A DNA stretch of 52,144 nt, from assembly GCF_001422365.1 (NCBI RefSeq), contig NZ_LMMT01000015.1:2821-54964 (forward strand). Direction: 5' to 3'. Each line of letters opens with the position of its first letter. The first letter of the stretch is position 1. A program made the translations under genes and the position numbers. This DNA comes from Pseudorhodoferax sp. Leaf265 (lineage in GTDB: Bacteria; Pseudomonadota; Gammaproteobacteria; Burkholderiales; Burkholderiaceae_C). Under the pieces are notes generated by a model. It was not told where the DNA came from and searched no databases. It was given only the letters and a program-made list of their open reading frames with translations. Positions 8,096-15,763 of this stretch are shown in pieces.

Positions 8096-9589
8096 TCATG
8101 GCGCGGCGGGAAGGTATTGCGAGATGCGATCCAGTTCAGGGCCCGTGCGCGCGACGCCGACGATATACCGGTCGGGACGCAGGATCACGGCCTGGGCGCC
8201 GTGGGCGTCCAGCCAGGCGTCGATGCCGGGCTCGGGCTGGTCGATGACGATGGCGCCGCTGCGGTGCCAGCGCTCGGCCGTGGCCGGCGCCGCGGCCTGC
8301 AGCGCTTCGCGCCGGCCGATCACGGCGCTGCGCCGGCCCAGCAGCTCGTCGAGCAGGCGGCCGTCGCGCAGCCGCGGCTGCGGGAAGGGCCGGCCGGCGA
8401 CGGCCTCGGCCTGCGGATCGAAGGCACCCGCGCCCAGCAGCTGCGGTGGCAGCTCGAAGACCTCGGGCCGGCCGGCGGCGAAGCGTGCATCGCGCGCGGC
8501 GGCCTCGGCGGCGTCGGTGGTCTGGATGATGCCGCCCAGGCGCACGGCCAGTTCGATCAGCGCGCGCACATGCGGCTTGCGCTCGGACTCGTAGGTGTCC
8601 AGCAGCGCGTCGGGCGCGCGGCCGGCCAGCACGGCGTCCAGCTTCCAGGCCAGGTTGGCCGCGTCGCGGATGCCGGCGCACATGCCCTGGCCCAGGAAGG
8701 GCGGGGTCTGGTGGCAGGCGTCGCCGGCCAGGAACAGCCGTCCGCTGCGCCAGCCCTCGGCGATCACGGAGTGGAAGGTGTAGATGGCCGCGCGCTCCAG
8801 CCGCGCCTGCTCGGGGCGGACCCAGGGCGCGACCAGGCGCCACAGCGTCTCGGGCTGCACCAGCGCGGCGCGGTCGTCGTCGGGCAGCACCATGATCTCC
8901 CAGCGCCGGCGCGCGCCCACCACGTTGCAGTAGGTCATGGGGCGGCGCGGGTCGCAGTGCTGCACCGTGTGGTCGGGCAGGTCCACGGGCTGCTGCAGGA
9001 TGATGTCGAACACCAGCCAGGGCTGGCGCAGGCCGAGGTCGATGAGCGGGCTGCCCATGTGCTGGCGCACGGGCGAGCGTGTGCCGTCGCAGCCGACCAG
9101 GTAGCGGGCGCGCAGGCTTTCGGTGCCGCCGGCATGGCGCACCTTCAGCGCGACGCCGTCGTCCTGCGTGGCGATGCCCACGAGTTCATGGCCCAGGCGC
9201 ACGTCCACCTGCGGATAGCGGGCCAGGCCTGCGCGCAGCACGGCCTCCAGCTCGGGCTGGTGGAAGTAGTAGTTGTTGGCGCCGCCGTGCGGCCCCAGTG
9301 CCGCCGTGCCGCCGCGGACCAGCAGGGTCTGCCCGGCGCCGTTGACGAAGTGCATGCCCTGGGTGCCGGGCCGCGCGATGGCCAGTGCCTGCTCGCGCAG
9401 GCCGACCGCCTGCAGCACGCGCAGCACCTCGCCGTCGAAGTGGATGGCGCGCGGCAGCGGGAAGACACCGGTCTCCTTCTCGAGCACCAGCACCGAGCGG
9501 CCGGCGGCGCCGAGCAGGTTGGCCAGCATGGCACCCGTGGGCCCCAGGCCCACGATGGCCACGTCGTAGAGCGGCGCCGGTTCAGCCAC
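8096..9589 (-). CDS. FAD-dependent aromatic monooxygenase (MhpA-like)
   Basis: 497 aa, group A flavoprotein hydroxylase. Visible are the dinucleotide motif GLGPTG (residues 14-19), the DG motif in GCDGTRSPVR (166-175) and the FAD-ribityl GD motif GRLFLAGDACHQTPP (GD at 289-290). The nearest well known relatives are 3-(3-hydroxyphenyl)propionate hydroxylases, which add OH ortho to a phenolic OH using NAD(P)H and O2. It starts at GTG 9589, overlapping the end of the VOC dioxygenase gene by 8 bp, so the two are coupled: hydroxylation would make the catechol-like substrate for ring cleavage. The actual aromatic substrate is unknown. Confidence 0.85.
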   Translation of the reverse strand: MAEPAPLYDVAIVGLGPTGAMLANLLGAAGRSVLVLEKETGVFPLPRAIHFDGEVLRVLQAVGLREQALAIARPGTQGMHFVNGAGQTLLVRGGTAALGPHGGANNYYFHQPELEAVLRAGLARYPQVDVRLGHELVGIATQDDGVALKVRHAGGTESLRARYLVGCDGTRSPVRQHMGSPLIDLGLRQPWLVFDIILQQPVDLPDHTVQHCDPRRPMTYCNVVGARRRWEIMVLPDDDRAALVQPETLWRLVAPWVRPEQARLERAAIYTFHSVIAEGWRSGRLFLAGDACHQTPPFLGQGMCAGIRDAANLAWKLDAVLAGRAPDALLDTYESERKPHVRALIELAVRLGGIIQTTDAAEAAARDARFAAGRPEVFELPPQLLGAGAFDPQAEAVAGRPFPQPRLRDGRLLDELLGRRSAVIGRREALQAAAPATAERWHRSGAIVIDQPEPGIDAWLDAHGAQAVILRPDRYIVGVARTGPELDRISQYLPAAP

Positions 9590-10133
9590 GCTGGTCTTCC
9601 TGCATGCGGCGCGCCACCTCGGCCTGCCATTGCGCGCGCGGCATGAACCTGGGGTAGCGGCGCGCGATGGCCTCGGCCTGGGCCAGGATCTCGGCGTCGG
9701 GCCGGGCCAGGTCGATGGCCTCGCGCAGCGGCTGGTCGCAGTACCAGGGCGTGTCCATGAACAGCTCGAGCCGGTTGCCTTCCGGGTCGCGGCAGTAGAG
9801 CGAGACCGCGTTGCCGTGCGTGACGGGGTGCATGTCGCTGGCGCCCCCGGCCAGCAGCCGGTCGTGGAAGCCGCGCAGCGCCGCCAGGTCGGGCACGCGG
9901 AACGAGATCTGGTTGACCACGTTGAACGCCATGTCGGCCGGCCGGCCCGTGGCCAGCACCAGTTGGTGGTGCTCGTTCGGGTCGCGGCTCAGGAACACCA
10001 GTTGCACGGCGCCCAGGTCGCCCGCGTCCGTCTGCGTGAAGCGCAGGGCCCCCTTGTAGAAGCGCGCCATGCGCCCGAGGTCGGTCACGTACAGGCCGAT
10101 GTGGCTGAACTGAAGCTGTGAAGGTGTACCCAT
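9582..10133 (-). CDS. VOC family extradiol-dioxygenase-like protein
   Basis: 183 aa from the ATG at 10133 (GGAGACAATTCG precedes it); a longer in-frame start at 10343 would extend across the divergent promoter and is rejected. The VOC domain is clear: FSHIGLYVTDLGRMARFYKG, then THGNAVSLYCRDPEGNRLELFMDTPWY, with H11 and the E of LELF as likely metal ligands. The length is that of single-domain catechol-2,3-dioxygenase relatives rather than two-domain BphC (~290 aa). A C-terminal helical tail follows (~140-183). First gene of the operon, so probably the ring-cleaving step after the flavin hydroxylase. Confidence 0.75.
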   Translation of the reverse strand: MGTPSQLQFSHIGLYVTDLGRMARFYKGALRFTQTDAGDLGAVQLVFLSRDPNEHHQLVLATGRPADMAFNVVNQISFRVPDLAALRGFHDRLLAGGASDMHPVTHGNAVSLYCRDPEGNRLELFMDTPWYCDQPLREAIDLARPDAEILAQAEAIARRYPRFMPRAQWQAEVARRMQEDQRG

Positions 10134-10186
10134 CGAATTGTCTCCTCCCGATAAAGGGTGTGCTTGATGATCGTTTCGATGAATAA

Positions 10187-10215
10187 ATAGTATTTGAATT
10201 ATCTTATTTTGACAA
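10187..10215 (-). promoter_or_regulatory. Promoter of the ring-cleavage operon (minus strand)
   Basis: On the minus strand TTGTCA (10215-10210) and TACTAT (10192-10187) are 17 bp apart, a good sigma-70 arrangement ~55 bp upstream of the VOC gene. The region is notably AT-rich. Its -35 box overlaps that of the divergent plus-strand promoter. ATCG-TTT-CGAT (10170-10180) just downstream is a small dyad that an IclR protein could bind. Confidence 0.55.
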
Positions 10216-10236
10216 TACATTGGTTTTTTGTAAGAT
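10209..10236 (+). promoter_or_regulatory. Promoter of the Bug receptor gene (plus strand)
   Basis: TTGACA (10209-10214), 16-bp spacer, TAAGAT (10231-10236). It lies ~43 bp upstream of the ATG at 10279. The -35 hexamers of this and the opposite promoter share the same bases, so polymerase binding in one direction should exclude the other. Confidence 0.6.
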
Positions 10237-10278
10237 CCACGCCGTGCAATGGGCACGGATTCGCAATCGGAGACAAAG

Positions 10279-11265
10279 ATGGCTTTTTTCAAAGGGCTGG
10301 CGAGGAGCGGGGCGGGGATGGCGCTGGCGGTGCTGGCCGCCATGCCGCAGGGCGCGGCAGCGCAGGCCGACTACCCGGCCAAGGCGGTGCGCATCATTGC
10401 GCCCTTCCCTGCGGGCAGCGGGCCCGACGCCAATGCGCGCGAACTGGCGGCCGGGCTCACGGCCGTGCTGGGCCAGAGCTTCTTCGTCGAGAACCGGCCG
10501 GGGGCCTCGAACATCATCGGCACCGAGGCTGCGGCCCGTGCGCCGGCCGACGGCTACACGCTGTACATCGGCACCACGAGTTCGCTCTCGGTGGTGCCGC
10601 ACCTGTACAGCAAGCTGCCCTTCAACGCCGCGCGCGACTTCGCGCCCATCAGCCTGTTGGGCGTGCTCAACACCGGCCTGATCGCCACGCCGGGCCTGGC
10701 AGCGAAGGACGCACGCGAGCTCGTGGCCCAGCTCAAGGCCCAGCCCGAGTCCGTTGCGGTGGCCACGCAGGGGCCGGGCAGCTACTCGCACCTGTCAGCC
10801 GTGTGGTTCAACAACGCGGCCGGCGTGCGCAGCAACCTCGTGCCCTACAACAGCAACAGCCCCTACACCGACCTGCTCGCGGGACAGGTGCAGCTCATGT
10901 ACGACGGGCTGCCGGCCGCGGCCGGCCCCATCCGCGCCGGCAAGCTCAGGCTGCTGGGCATCACGGGCCAGGCCCGCCATCCGAGCTTTCCGGATGTGCC
11001 CACCTTCGCCGAGCAGGGCCTGCCCGACTTCACGCCCATCGCCTGGCAGGGCGTGCTGGCGCCGGCCGGCACGCCGCCGGCCATCCTGGCCCAACTCAGC
11101 GCCGCCATGGGCAAGATCTGCCAGTCGCCCGATCTGCAGAAGAAGTGGCGCGACTACGGCGGTGAGCTGCGCTGCAACACGCCGGCCGAGTTCGCGGCCT
11201 TCATCGAGGTCGACCGCGCGATGTGGGGCCGGGTGGTGCGCGCGGCCGGCGTCAAGCTGGACTGA
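10279..11265 (+). CDS. Bug-type tripartite tricarboxylate transporter substrate-binding protein
   Basis: 328 aa from ATG 10279, which follows the strong site GGAGACAAAG; an in-frame ATG 30 bp upstream is less likely. A Sec signal peptide (MAFFKGLARSGAGMALAVLAAMPQ, cleavage near AAAQA-DYPAK) precedes the Bug fold: YPAKAVRIIAPFPAGSGPDANAR, ENRPGASNIIGTEAAARAPADGYTL and the closing region. Bug proteins bind carboxylates in the periplasm, usually holding the ligand through two water molecules. It is divergent from the ring-cleavage operon and probably delivers its aromatic acid. No TctA/TctB membrane partner is encoded in the window. Confidence 0.9.
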   Translation: MAFFKGLARSGAGMALAVLAAMPQGAAAQADYPAKAVRIIAPFPAGSGPDANARELAAGLTAVLGQSFFVENRPGASNIIGTEAAARAPADGYTLYIGTTSSLSVVPHLYSKLPFNAARDFAPISLLGVLNTGLIATPGLAAKDARELVAQLKAQPESVAVATQGPGSYSHLSAVWFNNAAGVRSNLVPYNSNSPYTDLLAGQVQLMYDGLPAAAGPIRAGKLRLLGITGQARHPSFPDVPTFAEQGLPDFTPIAWQGVLAPAGTPPAILAQLSAAMGKICQSPDLQKKWRDYGGELRCNTPAEFAAFIEVDRAMWGRVVRAAGVKLD

Positions 11266-11285
11266 GTGCGTGCAGGCCTGCCGCC

Positions 11286-12101
11286 TCAGACCATCGCGAA
11301 GCCGCCCGACGCACCGATGGTCTGGCCCGTGATGAACAGCGCCCGGTCCGACGCCAGGAAGGCCACGATGCCGGCGACATCGGTGGGCCTGGCCAGGCGG
11401 CCCACGCCCTTGGAGATCGGGTAGACATTGACCATCTTGGCCAGCAGCTCGTTGTTCTGCACGGTGGCATCCACGTGCAGGGGGCCGTCCTTGATGCCCT
11501 CGTGCGAGACCGCGCCCAGCGCGACGGAGTTCACGGTGATGGCGTGGCGGCCGTGCTCGCGCGCCAGCGCCTTGCCGAAGCCGGCGATGGCGGCCTTGGC
11601 GCCGGAGTAGACGGCCATGTTCGCCTCGCCGATGCGGCCGGCCTCCGAGATGATGTTGACGATGCGGCCGCCCTTGCGCTCGGCCATGCCGCGCAGTACG
11701 GCGTGGCAGCAGTGCATGGTGCCGTAGACGTTCAGGTCCACGATCTTGGCCCAGTCGGCGACGGGCATGTCCACGAAGGCCGGCGTGCGCCCCCCTTTCT
11801 CGCGGCGCTCGGGGATGATGCCGGCGTTGTTGACGAGGATCTGCACGGGCGCGCCGAAGTGCTGCGTGGCGGCCTGCACCATGGCGTCCACCTGCGCTGC
11901 CTGGGTGATGTCGGCCGGCGCGGCGAGCGCCTGGCCGCCCTGCGCGCGGATCTCGCTGGCCACGGCCTCGGCGCGCTCGGCGAACAGGTCGTTGACGACC
12001 ACGCGCGCGCCCTCGCGCGCCAGTTCGATGCAGATCTGCCGGCCCACGCCCTGGCCGCCGCCCGTCACCAGTGCAACCTGCGAATTCAGTCCGAGTTCCA
12101 T
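11286..12101 (-). CDS. SDR family NAD(P)-dependent oxidoreductase
   Basis: 271 aa. Classical short-chain dehydrogenase: cofactor motif TGGGQGVG (residues 14-21), NNAG (91-94), catalytic S152 in NIISEAG, and Y165-x-x-x-K169 in VYSGAKAA. Likely oxidises a beta-hydroxyacyl-CoA or related alcohol. Last gene of the minus-strand operon led by a Bug receptor, 47 bp after the enoyl-CoA hydratase gene, so it would act after hydration in a beta-oxidation-like route. Convergent with the upstream Bug gene (20-bp gap). Confidence 0.9.
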   Translation of the reverse strand: MELGLNSQVALVTGGGQGVGRQICIELAREGARVVVNDLFAERAEAVASEIRAQGGQALAAPADITQAAQVDAMVQAATQHFGAPVQILVNNAGIIPERREKGGRTPAFVDMPVADWAKIVDLNVYGTMHCCHAVLRGMAERKGGRIVNIISEAGRIGEANMAVYSGAKAAIAGFGKALAREHGRHAITVNSVALGAVSHEGIKDGPLHVDATVQNNELLAKMVNVYPISKGVGRLARPTDVAGIVAFLASDRALFITGQTIGASGGFAMV

Positions 12102-12148
12102 GTGTCCTGTCCTTGAAGTGGTGTGAAGAATCGAGGTGCATGGGCCGC

Positions 12149-12967
12149 TCAGCGGCCCGTGAAGACGGGCTTGCGCTTCTCGACGAAGGCGCGCATGCCT
12201 TCCTTGCGGTCGTCGGTGTCCACCAGCATGGCGGCGGCGTAGCGCTCGTACTCCAGGCCGCTGTCCAGGTCGGTCTGCATGCCGCGGTTGACGGCGCGCT
12301 TGGCAAAGCGCACGGCCAGCGGCGGCATCTCGGCGATGCGCTGTGCCACGTCCAGCGCCGCCGCGTGCAGCTGGTCGGCCGGCAGCACCTGCGTGACCAG
12401 GCCGTACTGCAGGGCCTGGGCCGCATCGATCTGCTCGGCCGTGAACATCAGGGCCTTGGCGCGCGCCTCGCCGATCAGGCGTGGCAGGCGCTGGGTGCCG
12501 CCGGCGGCCGGGATCACGCCCAGCCGCACCTCGGGCAGGCCCAGCCGCGCGTGCGCGGCGGCCAGCCGCATGTCGCAGCACAGCGCCAGCTCCAGGCCGC
12601 CGCCCAGCGCCACGCCGTTGATCGCCGCGACGACCGGCTTCTCGAACTCCTCGATGGCACGGAACAGGTCGTGCGTGGACTTCTGGGCGACGAAGAAATC
12701 CGTCGCGCAGATCTGGTGGTCGGCGCGCTCCTTGATGTCGGCGCCGGCGCAGAAGGCGCGCTCGCCCGCGCCCGTGAGCAGCACGGCGCGCACGCGGTCG
12801 TCCGCGCGTGCCAGCTCGAAGAAGGCCCGGGTGAGGTCGGGCTTCATCGTGCCGCCCAGCGTGTTCATGCGCTCGGGCCGGTTCAGCGTGACGATGGCGA
12901 CATGGCCCTGCACTTCGTAGCGCAGCGTGGGCAGTTCGACCCGGTCGGGAAAGGGGGTGTCGTTCAT
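12149..12967 (-). CDS. Enoyl-CoA hydratase/isomerase family protein
   Basis: 272 aa crotonase-fold protein. Oxyanion-hole segments are CAGADIKE (residues ~73-80) and ALGGGLELALCCDMRLA (~120-136); EVRLGVIPAAGGTQRLPRLIG (~146-166) supplies the catalytic Glu region usual in hydratases. The true start is ATG 12967 (MNDTPFPDRVELP); the frame stays open upstream through the thiolase gene only by chance. Expected to hydrate a 2,3-enoyl-CoA. Between the thiolase-fold gene (14 bp) and the SDR gene. Confidence 0.9.
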   Translation of the reverse strand: MNDTPFPDRVELPTLRYEVQGHVAIVTLNRPERMNTLGGTMKPDLTRAFFELARADDRVRAVLLTGAGERAFCAGADIKERADHQICATDFFVAQKSTHDLFRAIEEFEKPVVAAINGVALGGGLELALCCDMRLAAAHARLGLPEVRLGVIPAAGGTQRLPRLIGEARAKALMFTAEQIDAAQALQYGLVTQVLPADQLHAAALDVAQRIAEMPPLAVRFAKRAVNRGMQTDLDSGLEYERYAAAMLVDTDDRKEGMRAFVEKRKPVFTGR

Positions 12968-12981
12968 GCGTGTGGTCTCCG

Positions 12982-14136
12982 TCAGGCGCCAGGCGCCGAA
13001 AGCACATGGGCGATGGCCACGGCCCCCAGGCCGATCATGTGGGCCATGCCCCACTGGGCGCCGGCGTGCTGGCGGCCGCTGGCCTCGCCGCGCAGCTGGC
13101 GCGTGATCTCGGCGATCTGGCCGATGCCGGTGGGCCCCAGCGGATGGCCCATGCCGATCAGGCCGCCGGAGGCGTTGATCGCGCAGCGCCCGCCGATGCG
13201 CGAGTCGCCGCGCTCCAGGTAGGCCGCGCCTTCGCCGGGCTGGCACACGCCGATGGCCTCGCTGTAGAGCAGCTCCTCGACCGAGAACGCGTCGTGCAGT
13301 TCCAGCAGGTCCAGCCGCGCGGCCGGGATGGCCGCCTGCTCCAGCGCCGCGCGGGCGCTGGCGCCCACCAGGTCGATGGCCGATGCGCCGTAGCTGTGCT
13401 CGGCGGTCTCGCTGCAGGCGCTGGAGGCGCGCACCCGCACGCAGCGCGCCGGGTCCAGCCCCAGGCGCCGCAGCGCACGGCCGGACACCACGATGACGGC
13501 CGCCGCGCCCTCGCCGCGCGGGCAGCACTGCTGCACCGTCAGGTCGCCGGCCACGGGCGGCGAGCCCAGCACCTGCTCCAGCGTGCGCGGCTTGCGGAAC
13601 TGCGCGAACGGGTTCAGTGCGGCGTTGCCATGGTTCTTCACGGCCACGCGCGCCATCGAGGCGGCGTCCGCGCCGCGCTCGCGCAGGTAGGTGCGGGCCA
13701 TCATCGCGAACTTCACGGCCGGCACGTTGGCGGTCTCGCTCAGGCGCGGCAGGCCTTCCCTGTCCGACGCGCGCCGGCCGTCGCCGTGCTTGTCGACGCC
13801 GATGGCCAGCGCCACGTCGCTGATGCCGTGCGACACCTCCATGCAGGCCTGGCGGAACGCGAAGGAGCCCGAGGCCGAGGCGTTCTCCACCTGGGTCACG
13901 GCCAGGCCCGTGGCGCCCAGGTGGCGCAGCATCACGCGGCCGGCCGCCATGCCGATGGCGGCCGTGCCCACGTAGGCGGACTGCACCTGCGGCCAGGCCA
14001 GGCCGGCGTCGGCCAGCGCTGCGCGCACGGCCGTCAGGCCCAGGTGGGTGTAGGGCGTGTCGCTGGGGAACTGGTAGGGGTGCAGGCCGATGCCTGCGAC
14101 GTACACGCCGTCGTTGCCGGCTATCCACTGGCTCAT
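12982..14136 (-). CDS. Thiolase-fold protein of the SCPx/Ltp2 type lacking catalytic cysteines
   Basis: 384 aa, with the SCPx-thiolase fold and HDAFS (H281) and GMGHPLGPTG (H331) motifs. The nucleophile position, Cys in true thiolases (C-x-x-G), is Ser here (VENASASGS, S87), and the second catalytic Cys is replaced by Met in HMIGLGAVA (~367). A functional thiolase is therefore unlikely. Its start overlaps the DUF35 gene by 4 bp. Paired thiolase-fold/DUF35 proteins such as Ltp2-ChsH2 in steroid side-chain degradation act as retro-aldolases on beta-hydroxyacyl-CoA; that is the preferred reading. Alternatively it is a non-catalytic lipid-transfer partner. Confidence 0.85.
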   Translation of the reverse strand: MSQWIAGNDGVYVAGIGLHPYQFPSDTPYTHLGLTAVRAALADAGLAWPQVQSAYVGTAAIGMAAGRVMLRHLGATGLAVTQVENASASGSFAFRQACMEVSHGISDVALAIGVDKHGDGRRASDREGLPRLSETANVPAVKFAMMARTYLRERGADAASMARVAVKNHGNAALNPFAQFRKPRTLEQVLGSPPVAGDLTVQQCCPRGEGAAAVIVVSGRALRRLGLDPARCVRVRASSACSETAEHSYGASAIDLVGASARAALEQAAIPAARLDLLELHDAFSVEELLYSEAIGVCQPGEGAAYLERGDSRIGGRCAINASGGLIGMGHPLGPTGIGQIAEITRQLRGEASGRQHAGAQWGMAHMIGLGAVAIAHVLSAPGA

Positions 14137-14564
14137 GCTGCAGCTCCTGCGTCGGCCGGCACGAACCGGCAGGTGAACACTTCGCCCGCCGGCAGCGGCA
14201 CGCCGACGGCCTGCAAGTCCATGCCCACGCGCAGGGCCGACTCGTCCGGCACGGCGATGACGCCTTCCTCGATCACGCCCTCGGCGATGCGGATGTCGGC
14301 CGCGATGCGCGGCGTGTCCATGCCGGGCAGCAGCGGCACGTGCAGCGTGACGAACTCCAGCAGCGTGCCGCCGCCGGCGTGTGCCACCGGCTGCACGTCC
14401 TGCAGCGATGCGCCGCAGTGCGCGCAGCCCGGCACCATGGCCGGAAAGCTGAGCTTGCCGCAGGCGGGGCAGGGGGCGTAGAAGAACTCCAGCGAGCGGC
14501 CGTCAGCGGCGAGCCGGTAGAGCTGGGGGTGCTGCGGCGTGTAGCCGCGCAGGTCAATTGTCAT
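14133..14564 (-). CDS. Zn-ribbon/OB-fold DUF35 acyl-CoA-binding partner
   Basis: 143 aa. An N-terminal helix (HPQLYRLAADGRSLEFFYAP) leads into a rubredoxin-like Zn ribbon with CPACG and CAHC (C32, C35, C47, C50), then an OB-fold (VTLHVPLLPG ... VGMDLQAVG ... FVPA). DUF35 proteins position the acyl-CoA for a partner thiolase-fold subunit. ATG 14564 is chosen because it opens the helix; the upstream frame belongs to the Bug gene's shadow. Four-base overlap with the thiolase-fold gene supports complex formation. Confidence 0.85.
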   Translation of the reverse strand: MTIDLRGYTPQHPQLYRLAADGRSLEFFYAPCPACGKLSFPAMVPGCAHCGASLQDVQPVAHAGGGTLLEFVTLHVPLLPGMDTPRIAADIRIAEGVIEEGVIAVPDESALRVGMDLQAVGVPLPAGEVFTCRFVPADAGAAA

Positions 14565-14584
14565 CTTGGTGTCCACGGAAAAAG

Positions 14585-15574
14585 TCAATCGAGCTTGGCG
14601 CCGGAGCGCTCCACCACCTCGCGCCAGCGGACCACTTCGCTCTTGACGAAAGTCCCCAGCTTGGCGCTGTCCATGCCGCGCAGCGGCGTGCCGCCGTTCT
14701 TCTCGGTGGCGGCCAGCACCTCGGGGTCGACGATGGCCTCGCCGACGGCCTTGGACAGGCGCTGCACGATGGCCTGGGGTGTCTTGGCGGCCACGAAGAC
14801 CGCGCCCCAGCTTGCCGACTGGGCAGCGGGGTAGCCGAGCTCGGCCATGGTGCTCAGCTGGGGGGCCGAAGCCAGCCTGGTGTTGCTGGTCACCGCCAGC
14901 GCCTTGAGCTTGCCGGACTGCACGAAGGGCATGACCACGGCGGCGTAGTCGAAGGCCATGTCCAGGTTGCCGGCGATCAGGTCGGTCAGCACGGGGCTGC
15001 TGCCTTTGTAGGGCACGTGGGTCATCCGGATGCCGGCGCTGCTCTGGAACAGCTCGGCCGTGAGGTGGGTGCCCGTGCCCTGGCCGGCGGAGCCGAAGTT
15101 GATCTTGCCGGGGTTGGCCTTGGCGTAGGTCACCAGCTCGGCCACCGTGTTGAACGGGCGGGCGGGGTTCACCACCAGGATCAGCGGCGACTCCGACATG
15201 CCGTGCACGGGCGCGAAGTCCTTGACCGGGTCGTAGCGCACGTTCTTGTACAGCGCCAGGTTGGCCGCGTGCGTGCCCTGCGTGCCGTAGACCAGCGTGT
15301 AGCCATCGGCCGGCTGGCGCAGGCCGTAGTCCACGCCGATGGAGCCGCCCGCGCCGGGCCGGTTGTCCACGACGACCTGCTGGCCCAGCTTCTCGCCCAG
15401 CTTTTGCGCCAGCAGGCGCGAGGTGCTGTCGGTGATGCCACCAGGGGGAAAGGGCACCACGAAGGTCAGCGGCCGGTTGGGCCAGCCGGCCGTGTCGTCG
15501 GCAGCGCCGGCGGTGCCTGCAGTGAGGGCTGCTGCGGCCAGTACGGCCGCCAGGGCGCGCGGGGGAATCGGCAT
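14585..15574 (-). CDS. Bug-type tripartite tricarboxylate transporter substrate-binding protein
   Basis: 329 aa, signal peptide MPIPPRALAAVLAAAALTAG with cleavage near AGAADDTAG, then WPNRPLTFVVPFPPGGITDS, DNRPGAGGSIGVDYGLRQ and HVPYKGSSPVLTDLIAGN, all Bug hallmarks. It heads the minus-strand operon (Bug, DUF35, thiolase fold, hydratase, SDR) and is divergent from an IclR gene. It probably captures the acid that the surrounding CoA enzymes degrade. Confidence 0.9.
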   Translation of the reverse strand: MPIPPRALAAVLAAAALTAGTAGAADDTAGWPNRPLTFVVPFPPGGITDSTSRLLAQKLGEKLGQQVVVDNRPGAGGSIGVDYGLRQPADGYTLVYGTQGTHAANLALYKNVRYDPVKDFAPVHGMSESPLILVVNPARPFNTVAELVTYAKANPGKINFGSAGQGTGTHLTAELFQSSAGIRMTHVPYKGSSPVLTDLIAGNLDMAFDYAAVVMPFVQSGKLKALAVTSNTRLASAPQLSTMAELGYPAAQSASWGAVFVAAKTPQAIVQRLSKAVGEAIVDPEVLAATEKNGGTPLRGMDSAKLGTFVKSEVVRWREVVERSGAKLD

Positions 15575-15613
15575 GGTCGTGTCTCCTGTTTCGGCCGCGG
15601 GCTGCGACCGTTT

Positions 15614-15633
15614 TTCTACGATGTATCGAAGAA
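15614..15633. promoter_or_regulatory. Candidate IclR operator between divergent operons
   Basis: TTCTACGATGTATCGAAGAA is a 20-bp dyad with 8 of 10 positions symmetric (TTCT-CGAT/ATCG-AGAA). It lies ~40 bp upstream of the Bug start on the minus side and ~130 bp upstream of the IclR start on the plus side. A related half, GACTTCTACGAAA, recurs near 15737-15749. IclR proteins commonly bind such sites to autoregulate and control the adjacent operon. Confidence 0.5.
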
Positions 15634-15763
15634 TACTTCAAAATCTCGTACACTGACAACATGCAGAATGATCCGGTTCAGAGAAAAATGGCGGACTTTC
15701 CTGGGCAAGATGCCTGAAGTCGAGCGATAAGATCGAAGACTTCTACGAAATACCGGAGAGATC

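Noticed and set aside
7277-9646. 789-codon plus-strand frame over IclR and the flavin hydroxylase
   Set aside because: Shadow of two well supported genes on the other strand; low-complexity Gln/His/Ala/Arg composition.
12982-14136. Thiolase-fold gene as a pseudogene because both catalytic cysteines are lost
   Set aside because: Full length, intact frame, other family motifs kept and coupled to DUF35; fits a functional non-thiolase subfamily.
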